Made by a program: the position numbers and the translations under genes
Origin: Cristatella mucedo
Taxonomy: Eukaryota > Bryozoa > Phylactolaemata > Cristatellidae
Reading direction: 5' to 3'
DNA length: 64,000 bases
NCBI GenBank assembly: GCA_009760855.2
Contig: WPIO01000096.1
Location: 506,001 to 570,000, forward strand
In this document: positions 36,001-46,600 of the stretch, one piece after another
How positions within the stretch are numbered: position 1 is the stretch's first letter
Layout of the letters: each line of letters opens with the position of its first letter
The notes under the pieces: generated by a model
Databases searched by the model: none
What the model was told of the DNA's origin: nothing
Seen by the model: the letters and a program-made list of their open reading frames with translations, nothing else

Positions 36001-36264
36001 ATTACCTGAGATACTCTATTCCCTGAGAGCACATAGCAATTCAAAGTGAACGTGCAGATATAGATTATTTCCTGAGATACTCTATTTCCTGAGAGCACAT
36101 AGCAATTCAAAGTGAACGTGCAGATATAGATTATTCCCTGAGATACTCTATTTCCTGAGAGCACATAGCAATTCAAAGTGAACGTGCAGATATAGATTAT
36201 TCCCTGAGATACTTTATTCCCTGAGAGCATATAGCAATTCAAAGTGAACGTGCAGATATAGATT
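36001..36264. repeat. 66-bp tandem repeat, four copies
   Basis: TCAAAGTGAACGTGCAGATA recurs at 36041, 36107, 36173 and 36239, exactly 66 bp apart. Because 66 is a multiple of three, a minus-strand frame (36314-35970, 114 codons) stays open and would encode four near-identical 22-residue repeats containing YICTFTLNCYVLSGN. There is no splice or promoter evidence. Confidence 0.93.
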
Positions 36265-36578
36265 TTTGCGTTTCGAGTTTGCTCACTGGTGTGAAAATCC
36301 CCGCACGTCAACATCAGTCAGCTCAGTCCAGCATACAAACGCTGCCTGCTATACTCTTTAAAGAACTTTTACGATTCACCGCCTTTCAAAGCCTAATTTA
36401 TGGCAAACAAAATGCTAAATGATGAATTGATAACTCTGATGACTAAAAATTGCATGATCGAGCGGCGGACTAGGCACTTGTTTGCATCACTTGGGATTGC
36501 CAAACTTCTTAAGGCTAGCAAAAGAGAACTCCTCACAGTGAGACAGATAATAAAAGCACTGCGCCTTGTAAAAAGATA
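36265..36578. other. Intergenic sequence
   Basis: A 60-codon frame at 36400-36582 (+) ends at the start of a SINE; not recognised. Confidence 0.3.
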
Positions 36579-36660
36579 CTAGCTGATTGATTAGCCTTTT
36601 TTGTATAGCGACAGAAGAGCCTTGATGGCTTTCACCACCGCTTGCACCCTATGCAGTAAA
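36579..36660 (-). mobile_element. tRNA-derived SINE, type 1, 3' part only
   Basis: TAGCTGATTGATTAGCC, then TATAGCGACAGAAGAGCC and TTTCACCACCGCTTGCA: the 3' half of the type 1 SINE read in reverse. The tRNA-like head is missing. Confidence 0.7.
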
Positions 36661-36750
36661 CTTAAAGCGCCTGGAAAAAGATTGAGCTCTTGGAGGGCGC
36701 TTTATCAATAACATTATTATTATGATTCGTATTATTATTATTTTTATTGT
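36661..36750 (+). mobile_element. LINE 3' tail remnant with ATT microsatellite
   Basis: AAAGCGCCTGGAAAAAGATTG, AGGGCGCTTTATCAATAAC and then (ATT)n to about 36750. It lies directly against the SINE fragment. Confidence 0.65.
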
Positions 36751-36899
36751 TATTAGTATGCCATCGCGGATCATTGAGCGACCTCCGGGCTCCGAAACCC
36801 AGCCATCGCGCCTTCAATCTTGCTAATATTTTGTAGCCGAGCTAATTTTTTGAATGACTGAGAAGTAGCCAAGACGTCAGCGGTCACAGGCCGTCGAAA

Positions 36900-37005
36900 A
36901 TGTTCGCCCTAGCGGCAGTGCGCGGGGTCTCTCGGGGAAGCTCGCGAAACTCGGACAAGACCTTTGCAAAGACCGTACGCAGTGACCTCGAGGCTGCGCT
37001 CCGTG
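36900..37005 (+). CDS. Candidate first exon, unknown protein
   Basis: ATG 36900 opens a frame reading MFALAAVRGVSRGSSRNSDK..., which runs into a GTGAGC donor at 37006. The basic, Ser/Arg-rich start would suit a mitochondrial leader. No downstream exon was found, and the surrounding GC richness makes chance frames common. Confidence 0.15.
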
Positions 37006-37109
37006 GTGAGCAGCCTCGGCTTCAGCAGCTCACCTCGACCCTCCAAGTGCTTCCTTCTCTCTGCAACGAAAGAGCGAGCGCATAGCGCGTTCGCGCAAAT
37101 GCCGATTGC

Positions 37110-37337
37110 TTCTCAGCGACCAATACGCGGCCGCGGCAACGCCACCGGCAGCAAACGCAGCCAAGATGGCAGCCGTGAGCGATCCTACTCTCATCGCTGC
37201 TTTAAAAAGAAAATGCGACTCACTTCTCAGCGACCAATACGCGGCCGCGGCAACGCCACCGGCAGCAAACGCAGCCAAGACGGCAGCCGTGAGCAATCCT
37301 ACTTTCATCGCTGCTTTAAAATCGCTGCCTTAAAAAC
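37110..37337. repeat. 114-bp tandem duplication in a CpG-rich island
   Basis: TTCTCAGCGACCAATACGCG begins at 37110 and again at 37224. Each copy contains a CCAAT box and an AAGA(T/C)GGCAGCC block, which resembles a YY1 site in the first copy. The 114-bp period is a multiple of three, so frames on both strands stay open (38-residue repeats on +; a hydrophobic repeat frame on -). Promoter duplication is as likely as coding. Confidence 0.85.
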
Positions 37338-38650
37338 AACGCTCGCTTCGTAGCGCACCGCGTCGCGTCAGCGCGAGCGAGGCGACGCCGCAAACGATGG
37401 CCGCCGCCGCCGCCGTCGCTGCCAATCGCCTACCACTGCCGGCTGCCGCGCACATCCGGTGGCGGTTAAATGCGCTACACCGCTTTAAGAGATTAGAAAA
37501 AGCCAAGTGACTTCGAAGGCTTTGCCGAAATGAGTCCGACCATCTACCTATTCGGTGAAAGTGCAGCGAGGAATTCGATTTTTAATCGATCCGGCCGATC
37601 GATCGATCGACCGACCGATCGATCGATTCTGGACATAAGTTTGCATCGGAGATTAGACGAAGCCTCGTTACTGCGGCTGCTTACCCTCGTCAAGATTGTG
37701 CGCATGATTATGCCACGTCGTGATTAGCGGAATTCCACCTGTCCTCAATGGAACTCTGAATTTCCTTTTCGACACGTTTGCATCTGCTGAGTAGGAGAGG
37801 AAGCGAGCTGATTAGTTACTAGCGCAGGCTCATCGGACGGCGAGCCGATGGCTCGCTTTTCCTGACACCTGCAAATATTTCAAAAAATCCAGGTTGTGAC
37901 GAGCGTCGAATTCTTGAGTGTGGCTGAAGACAGGCTTAGAGCTAGCGTACCTTGTCTTCGTCGAGAAATAGAAATCGAGTCTTTGCGGGCGCTTACCCAT
38001 CGCAGCCAGCGCCCAGCGCTCCGCTCCAAGTGCCGGCCGCCACCAGCTCCGCTGCTGCGCCTGCGCACAGCTGCTTTGGACTGCCCACGTGACCGGAAGC
38101 TTGTACGGAACTATTCATTTGCTGCGCGTGGGACCAAAATATGCTCGCGACAATTCCTTCTATTCGCACAGTGTACACGTTTCCGTCAATAGCCAATAGT
38201 CAATAGCTGCCAGTCCACGTGCTCGGCGAAAGTGAAGAAGCATTACATTGCCAGCCACCTTTGACCCGAGGCTTCGCATCCGGGTGGACCGCAATAGACT
38301 TAGACGCAATAGACACCCTAGGGAGGGGGCGCGGACGCCATCTTAGCAGCCGCCTTGGGTCAACTAATTGCAGCTCGGGTCACACGACCAGGGGCATCGC
38401 TCGCTCCTGACTTGCTGCCAGTTCGGCATCCTGATTGGCCGCTACCCTCTATTCTTCTCGACCTATCAGTGCGAGCGGCCAGCGCAGCCACAGCGAGTAC
38501 ATCTGTCGCGCGCACTCGAGGCAGTTGAGCCTAACAGTTTCGCATGCCTGCTGGAGCGGTAACCCGACTAACGCGCGCAGGACGAAAGGGCGGAGAACAA
38601 AAGCTCGAAACGACCTACTGTAAGCGCAGGACAAAAGTGCGCCGACAAAA
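37338..38650. other. CpG-rich intergenic region
   Basis: Contains CGCC/GCCGCC-rich DNA near 37390, a (GATC)n/(GACC)n run at about 37591-37626, and CpG-rich sequence with GACGCCATCTT near 38335. Open frames up to 98 codons (37896-38192 +) are unrecognised. Confidence 0.4.
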
Positions 38651-39199
38651 GAAAGAAAAAGGTAATTGTATGCGTTCCTAGATTAAATAGATATTCATAG
38701 TTAGAGTACGTTATTGGACTAAATGCATACGTTATATAATTCACGTCGCATAATAGTTTATGCCAGCTTGCAAATATATTTTGAAACGGCATGACTATAT
38801 AGGAAGAGTTTATATAGCCTAATAACGTTAGCCTATTAGTTAATGAAATGCTCAGGTTGTGTGCGACTCCTTGGAAATAATCTCCAACTAGGACTTTCCG
38901 GGGTAGGTTGTTGATGTTTTGAGCATAAAACATTCGGGTGCCACGGATATCTGAAGTACCCCGCGATACAGCTGTCACTTCCACAATAACACTGAGAACA
39001 CTGTGATTTTGATTCCAAATTATACAGAATAGTGTTACAGTTTTACCACCAAATTGCATGCAACTGGCACGTTCTCGCGCTATGGCCTCAAACGACCTCC
39101 AGGTCAGCCGCCTTATTTACCGACTCGAACGGCGATACAGCTGCCATTTACGCCGTAACAAGATATGCTCTAAGTTTACCAACCAAGTTTCACGATAGA
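38651..39199. other. Intergenic sequence
   Basis: A 163-codon minus frame (38568-39059) shows no motif I recognise. No other feature. Confidence 0.3.
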
Positions 39200-39632
<433 letters not shown>

Positions 39633-39654
39633 GGATTCAAAACTATAGCTTAAC

Positions 39655-39945
39655 AACACCTCTGCAGCTAGGCTTGTCTGTCGCGATCGTCAAAGTTTCT
39701 ACATCACACCAGTTATCGCCGACATGCACTGGCTCCCAGTCATGCAACGCATTGACTTCAAGGTTTTGCCACTCACTTTTAGGTCTCTTCATTTTTTGGC
39801 TCCAGCCTACATATCAGATCTACTCCCCCGCCAGGCTAAGCATCATACTACTTGCTTTTCGGAAAGTAATCGCTTACCTATACCTCGTACGAACCTCAAA
39901 TCCTGGGAGCGTTCAGGTCAGCGAGATTCTGTCAATGCTCCCAGG
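39655..39945 (+). mobile_element. LINE ORF2 C-terminal fragment
   Basis: Frames carry MHWLPVMQRIDFKVLPLTFR and SLHFLAPAYISDLLP, the HWLPV...LAP.Y.SDLL signature of CR1/L2-type LINEs. It is frameshifted within a few dozen codons. Confidence 0.85.
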
Positions 39946-40117
39946 ACCGCAGGGTCGCCACGTCCACTTATCAGAACCGGCGTTCGAAAAATTAAGCTGC
40001 GTTGCAGCGAGTGCAGACTCATCCGGTAAGGAGTGATTTGTATCCTAAAAATTGAAATGTTGTCGATTTTCGGCTTCGAAGCTAGATCTGCCAGACTTTA
40101 GTCCAGCGTAGTGATGA
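39946..40117. other. Continuation of LINE-like or unique sequence
   Basis: Degenerate; the segment encoding RHVHLSEPAFEKLSC is not assignable with confidence. Confidence 0.3.
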
Positions 40118-40235
40118 TAGCTGATTCAACAGCCTCATTTGTACAGAGGCAGAAGAGCCTTAAAGGCAATCAACACCGTTCGCAGTGGATAATATAATGA
40201 TAATAATAATAATAAAGATCGTCCGCAGCAGACAA
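40118..40235 (-). mobile_element. tRNA-derived SINE, type 1, with internal (AAT)n
   Basis: AGCTGATTCAACAGCCTC, GGCAGAAGAGCCTTAAAGGC and CACCGTTCGCAGTGG, then (ATA)n, then AAAGATCGTCCGC. In other copies the last two blocks are joined by a short AATAAAGG, so a microsatellite has grown at that point. Confidence 0.7.
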
Positions 40236-40440
40236 AAACTCATGCCGACCAATCAAATTCCTGACCTGATGGTCAGTTTGTTCTCTCCAAATTCATCGGT
40301 GATTGGTCCAAATGGCATGCACTTGCCTTGACCTTTAAGCCACTGTCTCAAATTTTCTACTCGTGGCTTGCACACCCTATGCGGGTGCGCACTACTTATC
40401 CTGATCTCCCAGCTAGCTTCCAGAGTACGCTCGATAGCAC

Positions 40441-40730
40441 TGCAGCCGAGTTAACGAGTGCTAGCCTATTCCAGCTACGGCCCCCTACTATCTATGCCCG
40501 TTCTCGGTCGTTACGCGGGCCCTCCGGCAACAGCGGTTCACGGTTGATCGACCGGGCACGCAACACTTTATATGATAAACACGAATGCGCTATACAATTG
40601 GGGATCCTAAACAAGTCTACAGGGGAAGGTCCTATATAAGGTTAACTACAGGGGCGCGAGATGACGCTACAAGCGCGGATAAGCGTGTTAGTTTCTCAGT
40701 CGGCTCCTGCAGTCACACAGTCACAGTAAT
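40441..40730 (-). mobile_element. LTR-like repeat family B, copy 3 (part distal to insertion)
   Basis: Minus-strand copy beginning (as its right end) with TGCAGCCGAG at 40441. Holds GCCGGAGGGCCCGCGTAACG near 40520 (reverse sense) and a degenerate TATA region near 40570. Homology with 14700-14965 stops near 40730, where a LINE interrupts it. Confidence 0.55.
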
Positions 40731-40734
40731 AATG

Positions 40735-41475
40735 CACTTGATAATGCACTTGATAATGGACTTGATAAAGCGCCCTCAGAGAACTCAATCTCTCTCTAGG
40801 CACTTTACAAAGGGAAACGCGATTGAATCGTGAGTAATATCATGTTTATAATAATAACAATGCACTTGATAAAGCGCCCTCAGAGAACTCAATCTCTCTC
40901 TAGGCGCTTTACATTTGCTGCAAAGGGAAACGCGATTAAATGGTGAGTAATGTTGCGCTTGATAAAAAACGTGAATAGCATGGTCAGGGGTGACATGCAC
41001 AGGGTCAGCATGCAAATGCGGTTAGTGGCAGCATGCACAGTGTCAGCACGTAAAATCACATCAAGGACGAATCTCAGGGATGCACTAAATGCTGTCCTGA
41101 ATAGATGTGTTTTTAAGATCTTTTTAAATGTGGTCAAGTCAGGGGATGTTCTGACGCAAGTCGGGAGTGAGTTCCAGGCTTTGGGAGCATACGAGCTAAA
41201 TGCACGGTCTCTAAAGGATTTGAGGTTTGTACGACGTATTGGTAAACTGTTGGATTCCGAAAAGCGGGTGGTACGATGCTTGGCCTGGTGGGGAGTAGAT
41301 CTGAGAGATAGGCTGGAGCCAAAGAATGAAGTGACCTAAAAGTGAGCGACAAGACCTTGAAGTCAATCCGTTGCTTGTCTGGTAGCCAGTGCAGGTCGGC
41401 TAGAAGTGGTGTGATGAGGCAACTGCGAAGCTCACGAAAGACAAGCGTAGCTGCGGAGTTTTGCACCAGCTGTAA
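40735..41475 (-). mobile_element. 5'-truncated CR1/L2-type LINE inserted in LTR
   Basis: On the minus strand it starts near 41475 with a frame containing LLADLHWLPDKQRIDFKV and LAPAYLSDLLPTRPS. It continues to a C-terminal FKKILKTHLF (near 41110) and then a 3' UTR with GCATGCTGCCACTAACCGC-type repeats. The tail is CTAGAGAGAGATTGAG...AGGGCGCTTTATCAAGTGC, present two to three times (40748-40915) as a local duplication. Confidence 0.85.
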
Positions 41476-41660
41476 TCGCCTGATTAAATTGTAAATTGTA
41501 AATTTGTAAATTGTAAAGATGGTAGATTTATTTTTATATTATTATTATTATATTATTTTTATATTATTATTTTTTTATATATTTTTTTTTATTTTTATAT
41601 TTATAGATTGTAGATTGTAAATCGCCTGATTGTAATCGCCTAATCGCCTGATGCACATGC
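41476..41660. repeat. AT-rich simple repeat block
   Basis: TTGTAAATTGTAAATTTG, TATTATTAT and T-rich sequence. It is bounded on both sides by TGTAATCGCCT(G/A)AT copies (41470, 41630, 41641), suggesting expansion within a small duplication at the LINE 5' junction. Confidence 0.8.
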
Positions 41661-41900
41661 CGGTAGGCCAGTAAGCAGTGAGTTACAGGACTCCGTCCCA
41701 CCAGTACAAGCAAACGCCGTCAAAGACCCGGCTAGCTGAGTACTCTGGGATAGACGGAGTGGACGTCTACCGCCGTCGAGAGCTTCCGCCAAAAGAGAGC
41801 GAGCCGCCGTCCCAAGTTCCGGTCCTCCGGCCTCTCGGGGCTGATCCTAGGCTTTGCCCTTCCGGGACAAGGCGACGCCCAGTACAACGTATCAATGTCA
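41661..41900 (-). mobile_element. LTR-like repeat family B, copy 3 (part proximal to insertion)
   Basis: Resumes the match to 14464-14690 in reverse: GGACTCCGTCCCACCAGTAC, CTAGCTGAGTACTCTGGG, then CTTCCGCCAAAAGAGAG and CAAGGCGACGCCCAGTAC, ending ATCAATGTCA at 41900. Together with 40441-40730 it makes one element split by the LINE. Confidence 0.55.
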
Positions 41901-42792
41901 GGGGCTCCGCCTACGCTAACGTAAAGCACTGCTCGATGAATGTAGCGACTATCGGTAGTTGCTGCTCTTTTGTCGAGAAACTCCACAAATTTAGACGAAT
42001 ATGTGCATAGCATGCTTACACTCCTTTGGCATTGTGAATCGCAAATATCCGTTGCCTTAGACAACTATATATTAATCAACAAAATGGCTACATAATCCCT
42101 GCAAAAAATAGAATGCAACTTTATTTTCATTAACCGACTGTAAAAAGCAACCCAGACGAAAGCCAACGGCATTGCACGTAATGCGCAACGTAAAAGTTTA
42201 CCCGATTGTTGATTAACAAAATCCATCGAACTGACAGTTCGAAAGTAAAACGAAATACATCACAAATCATCATTCACAATGAATATTCGGAAAATAATGA
42301 TAAATGACGGACAACTTATGGCATGCATACCGGTGCTATTGATATCGTTACAATCGTTATCTCCTGTCCAACTCGAGGTACAGAGCCCAGCTGGACTGGC
42401 TTTTACAAGACTTCGGCTTTTATGCCGCTTTTCAATGGATTCTCTCGTAACTGGCTTCAGGCCGCCCAGGAGCTGCGAATGTCATCTCGACATTCTCCTA
42501 ATTTGGTCGATGTAGGATATGAATGTGCCAATGGAAGTCGTTTCTAGCTACTCACCGGCTCCTATGCCGCTAAATAAACGAGGCTTTTGCATAAGCCGAC
42601 GTTTTGCTTTCGATCGCACCGTACTTGCACCCTACTCGGCACTGTCGATCGTGGGTGCAGCTATATATAGGTGTCGTTTGTTCCCAGAGTACTTACTTAC
42701 TTCTGGCATTGCGCATAGCGTCCATATCAGGCTGTTAAACGTAATTGACAGTGTCTGTTTATGTTAACGTTAAGCACATTTCGATTTATCTT
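41901..42792. other. Intergenic sequence
   Basis: Short open frames only. Homology to the flank of LTR copy 1 (GCGTAGGCGGAGCCCC in reverse) continues for about 40 bp. No gene recognised. Confidence 0.35.
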
Positions 42793-42945
42793 TTAGTTTA
42801 GGGTTAAGGATTTTTGGTGTAGCGCTAGGGAGTAGTGAGTTTTTGAGTTGGCGTTTTAGAGTGTAATGCTTAGATTTGTTAACCTTTTTGGCTTCTAGAT
42901 TTTGGATTTGGGGTTTAGGTTTTAGGGTTTAGCCTTTTGCATTAA
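42793..42945 (+). repeat. Degenerate telomere-like repeats
   Basis: GTTTAGGGTTAAGG near 42798 and GGGGTTTAGGTTTTAGGGTT near 42911, separated by G/T-rich sequence. This looks like a decayed interstitial TTAGGG/TTTAGGG-type tract. Confidence 0.45.
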
Positions 42946-43017
42946 GGTTTCATGAAATCAATCAAAGCAGAAAAAATATCAAAACGTATTTATTCATCGC
43001 AAATATAAACAAATAAA

Positions 43018-43165
43018 TCCTAGCTGATTAAATAGCCTCTTTTTTTATAGCGACAGAAGAGCCTTTATGGATATCGCCACTGCTTGCAGTGGCAAAACAG
43101 GATCGCCCACCGCAGGAATCGAACCCACGACCTCAGGAAGGAGGTCATGAAAGCAACCGCCTTAA
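43018..43165 (-). mobile_element. tRNA-derived SINE, type 1
   Basis: TAGCTGATTAAATAGCC, TATAGCGACAGAAGAGCC, CCACTGCTTGCAGTGGC, then GGAATCGAACCCACGACCTC: in reverse, a good B box (GGTTCGATTCC) and GAGGTCGTG. The 5' end of the tRNA-like head dissolves into poly(A) near 43165. Confidence 0.85.
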
Positions 43166-43370
43166 AAAAAAAGCAGGGGCTTGCACCCATGTTTAGCAGC
43201 CCGCTATGGGCACTGCGCCCACCGCAGGAATCCAGCTGGCTCTATGAACCAACGCAGTCTTACTAGCTGGCGGGCAGTACGGCCGGTCTTTAAGTGTTGC
43301 CACGGGCTAACCAGCAGCCGCTGTGATAATTCGTCTAATATCTATGGGTTTTCATCTAACCGGAAACGTG

Positions 43371-43474
43371 TGACGTCACAGATTTCCATTGAGATGACGT
43401 AGCAAGCATACGTCAACAATAGACCAATAGACTAATGGGCTGCAGTTGGCGCCACCCGGGCAGTTCCGTTTGAA
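43371..43474 (+). promoter_or_regulatory. Promoter elements of the ARHGAP11A-like gene
   Basis: Upstream of the start codon lie, in order: a CCGGAAAC ETS-like site near 43360, a perfect cAMP-response-type TGACGTCA (43371-43378), CCAAT (43424-43428), an E2F-like TTGGCGCC (43446-43453) and TTTGAA (43469-43474), which matches the cell-cycle homology region. CCAAT plus E2F/CHR elements are the known pattern of G2/M genes bound by NF-Y and DREAM/MuvB complexes. There is no TATA box. Confidence 0.5.
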
Positions 43475-43532
43475 AGGCCAGACCTGCGGAAGCGCAGCTG
43501 CCTTTCTCATACGTTCGTAAACTAACCGCGAC

Positions 43533-43664
43533 ATGCCGACAGTAGCGTATTCCCTTACAGCTGAGACCAGGCAGCACATGTGGAATGTTGTCACAAAGGA
43601 TCTCGCAGTATTAGGCGTACAAGTTCAGGCGCCCACGCAGCCGAAGCGCAGAGACCGACCGCTG
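43533..43664 (+). CDS. ARHGAP11A: Exon 1 (residues 1-44)
   Basis: Starts at ATG 43533; an in-frame ATG at 43578 ([14 protein letters not shown]) is an alternative that would align with the MW start of vertebrate ARHGAP11A. Ends in phase 0 at a GTAAGG donor. Confidence 0.75.
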
Positions 43665-46600
43665 GTAAGGGGCTTCCGGCGCTCGCGAAAGCCGTAGCCG
43701 CGCGTCGCCATCGCCTTCGTGTGTGCAAAAACGCACTCCTCGTTCCTTATCCAGGAGCAGAAAGGTGGCGGCGGCGGCAAGGTGTTCGGCGTGTCGCTGG
43801 CTGACCAGCACGCCGAGACGGTCAAGTCGATCGGACGAGTTCCTCTGTAGGTTCCGGCGGCTGCTGCAGCAGGCAGCGCGGCGCGTCTCTCCGGCCGGCG
43901 CAACAGCTCAGCACGAGAGCTTTTCCGTCCGCGCCGGCTTGCTGCTCTGCGTCGGCTGACGCTGCTCGTCGCTCGTTTTTTTCAGCTTTCTCGTGAGTGC
44001 GCGAACGGCTCTGCGGAAATGTCTGCACGTCGAGGGTCTGTTCAGGAAAACGGGCTCCGTCGCTCGGCAGAGGACGTTACGAGTGAGTGGCCGTCGCCGC
44101 GAGCTGAGCGCTCGGTAGCCGCCGCTTCCGGTGGCTGAGGCCGACCAAGCGCCCCACTTACATAGGTGCAGGGCCGTGACGGCTGCGGCCCGCCTGGTCG
44201 GGTGTCTGCTCCTCACCGCCGCTGCCACCGCCGCCGTCGTCCTTGCCTGCCGCTTGCCTGCTCCGAACGCATCCTCTCGTCCCCAGCCCTCCCCAGCTGG
44301 ACCCTATCCTTAACCTGCGGCTGTGGCCCACCAGGGGATCCAGGGCGGCCAGTGCTGCTAGGTCTCAGCTGTTGGAGGCAACTATCGACTGACCTGCTGC
44401 AGCAGCAGGAGCTGCGCTCAGCCGTGGCCGACTCGCCGCTCCGCAAGCAGAGCGTGGAGGATTGATGTGTCGAGGCTTGATGCTTGCTTTGGTCTCAAGC
44501 TCGATGAGCTTAGTAGTGGCAGATGAGGTTAGGAGAATGTACCTTGTTCGTGTGGTGTGACGTTTCCTTGTGCTTCCGTGGCGCCGAGGTGGCGCCGGTG
44601 AATGGCCGAGCCTAGCTGGCAGCTATAGCCGGCACGCAGGTGTGGCCCCCTCCCCCTAAACACACACACACACACACACAGAGTACGGCCCACCTATTCG
44701 GTGGCGCATGCCGGCCATCAGCTCGAGGAGTACTGCTCAGCACAGTTTGTCTTGTCATTCATCGACTGTTAACTGTGACCGCCTTGACTCGGCTGGCTTT
44801 TAGCTGTGTTGGGAATAATGGGGGATATCTGGCCATATATCTGCCGTCGTGAAGTTCAATGCGCACACTGCTTTGGGCCCTACCCGCAAGCGACTGCTGC
44901 AGCAGCTGCTGCTGCCACTTTAGAATACACGTGCTCGTATGCACGAGCCAGCAGCCGGCCTACGCTAGAGCTCACACCTCACTCGACACCTCACTCCCAA
45001 GCCCCGCCCACATCTCGGCCGGGATCGGCTCAGCACCGCGAGGTCGCCATTTTAAAGTCTCTCGACGTGCCTGCTTGTTTCCGTGGCAGGCGCTGGTGGA
45101 TACCGGCCAAGCGATACCGGACGATGTGTTCGTGCACGACCTGACGGGCTTGGTGAAGCAGTTCATCCGCGAACTGCCTGAGCCGCTCATACCGGCCCAC
45201 CTGGCGGCTGCCTTCTTCGACGTGTGCGGCGAGCCGGACGAGTGCAATCGCGTCCGTCTGCTCATGCTCGTCTGCCTGATGCTGCCGCCAGATCACCTAG
45301 AGACGCTCGGATTCTTAGCCGATATGCTTCGAGAAGTGGCCGAGCAGGAAGAGGTGAGCGCATCACAGCACGCAGCCGAGCACCCCCAGATCTGGGTGTG
45401 GAGAGAGCTTCCTTGTGCTTCCGTGGCGCCGAGGTGGCGCCGGCGAATGGCCGAGCCTAGCTGGCAGCTATAGCCGGCATGCAGGTGTGGCCCCCTCCCC
45501 CTAAACACACACACACATACACAGTGCGGCCCACCTATTCGGTGGCGCATGCCGGCCATCAGCTCAAGAGGAGTGCTGCTCGGCACAGTTTGTCTTTCTG
45601 CTGCCGCGAGCCATCAGCAGATTGTGTCGAGTGGTAGTAGTTGGCTACTCTGCCCTACCCATTGCTTGTCGATGGCCCGTGGGTGTATGTACACGCAGCA
45701 GAGTTTTGTGTGAAAGCCTCTGCTGCCTGCTTGTGGTTGATGGAACCGTTAGCCATTGTGGCTTATTTTCATTCCCAGAATAACAAGATGAACTCCTACA
45801 ACCTCGCCGTCTGTCTTTCGCCAAACATGTTTCGTGGCCCAGCCAACGAGGCAGTTTGTGCCAAGATGGTTGCCAAAGAAGTTAAGATCGTGAGCGAACT
45901 TATCAACAACTCCAAATCTATAGGTGAGCAAAGCCTGCTGCCCCCCCCCCCCGATCACTCCGCTCGGCTTCAGCCGGCGGTGCCGAGCTGCTGCCGCTGT
46001 GCGCCGAGCAGCTGTGGTCTCTCAAGATTTCCGGTTCTGATCGGCAAAAGTCCCAGCCCCCCCCCCCGAGGCCTAAGCACCTACAGAGCCATTCCGGTGG
46101 TGTGAGTATGGACGTCTCTTGTGCACACGACTGCTCGGCCCGAAGACCGATCCCCTCATCTTGAGACCTTGTGTAGTCCAGCTTTGAAATCTTGCAGCGG
46201 CCACAGCAGTGCAGCCAGGCTCGGCCGTGACGTACGTGTGTTTGCACCGCTTCCAAATCGGAGAATGATTTGTCCGCAAGTTATCCTTTGGAGAATATGC
46301 CTTTGTAATGTGTACGCTCTCAATTCAAAAGCCGAATCCTCCGATCGCACGGATGCCACTAGTTAGCTAGTGCATGCTCACTCCTTTCCTGCAAAAGTGC
46401 ATGTAGAAGAAACCTGGGTCGCCTAGTATTTTGCCCAGGTTAATGCTCGGTGAAGCTATGCCGGAAGTACCACAAAGTTGTAAGATCTACCAAGAGATCG
46501 CCCTGCGAGCCATCAGCGGATCGTGTCGAGTGGTAGTAGTTGGCTACTCTGCCCTATCCACCATTGCTCGTCGATGGCCCGTGGGTGTACGTACAGGCAT

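Noticed and set aside
38568-39059. 163-codon minus-strand gene
   Set aside because: No recognisable motif, no splice or polyadenylation context, and average composition; it may be chance.
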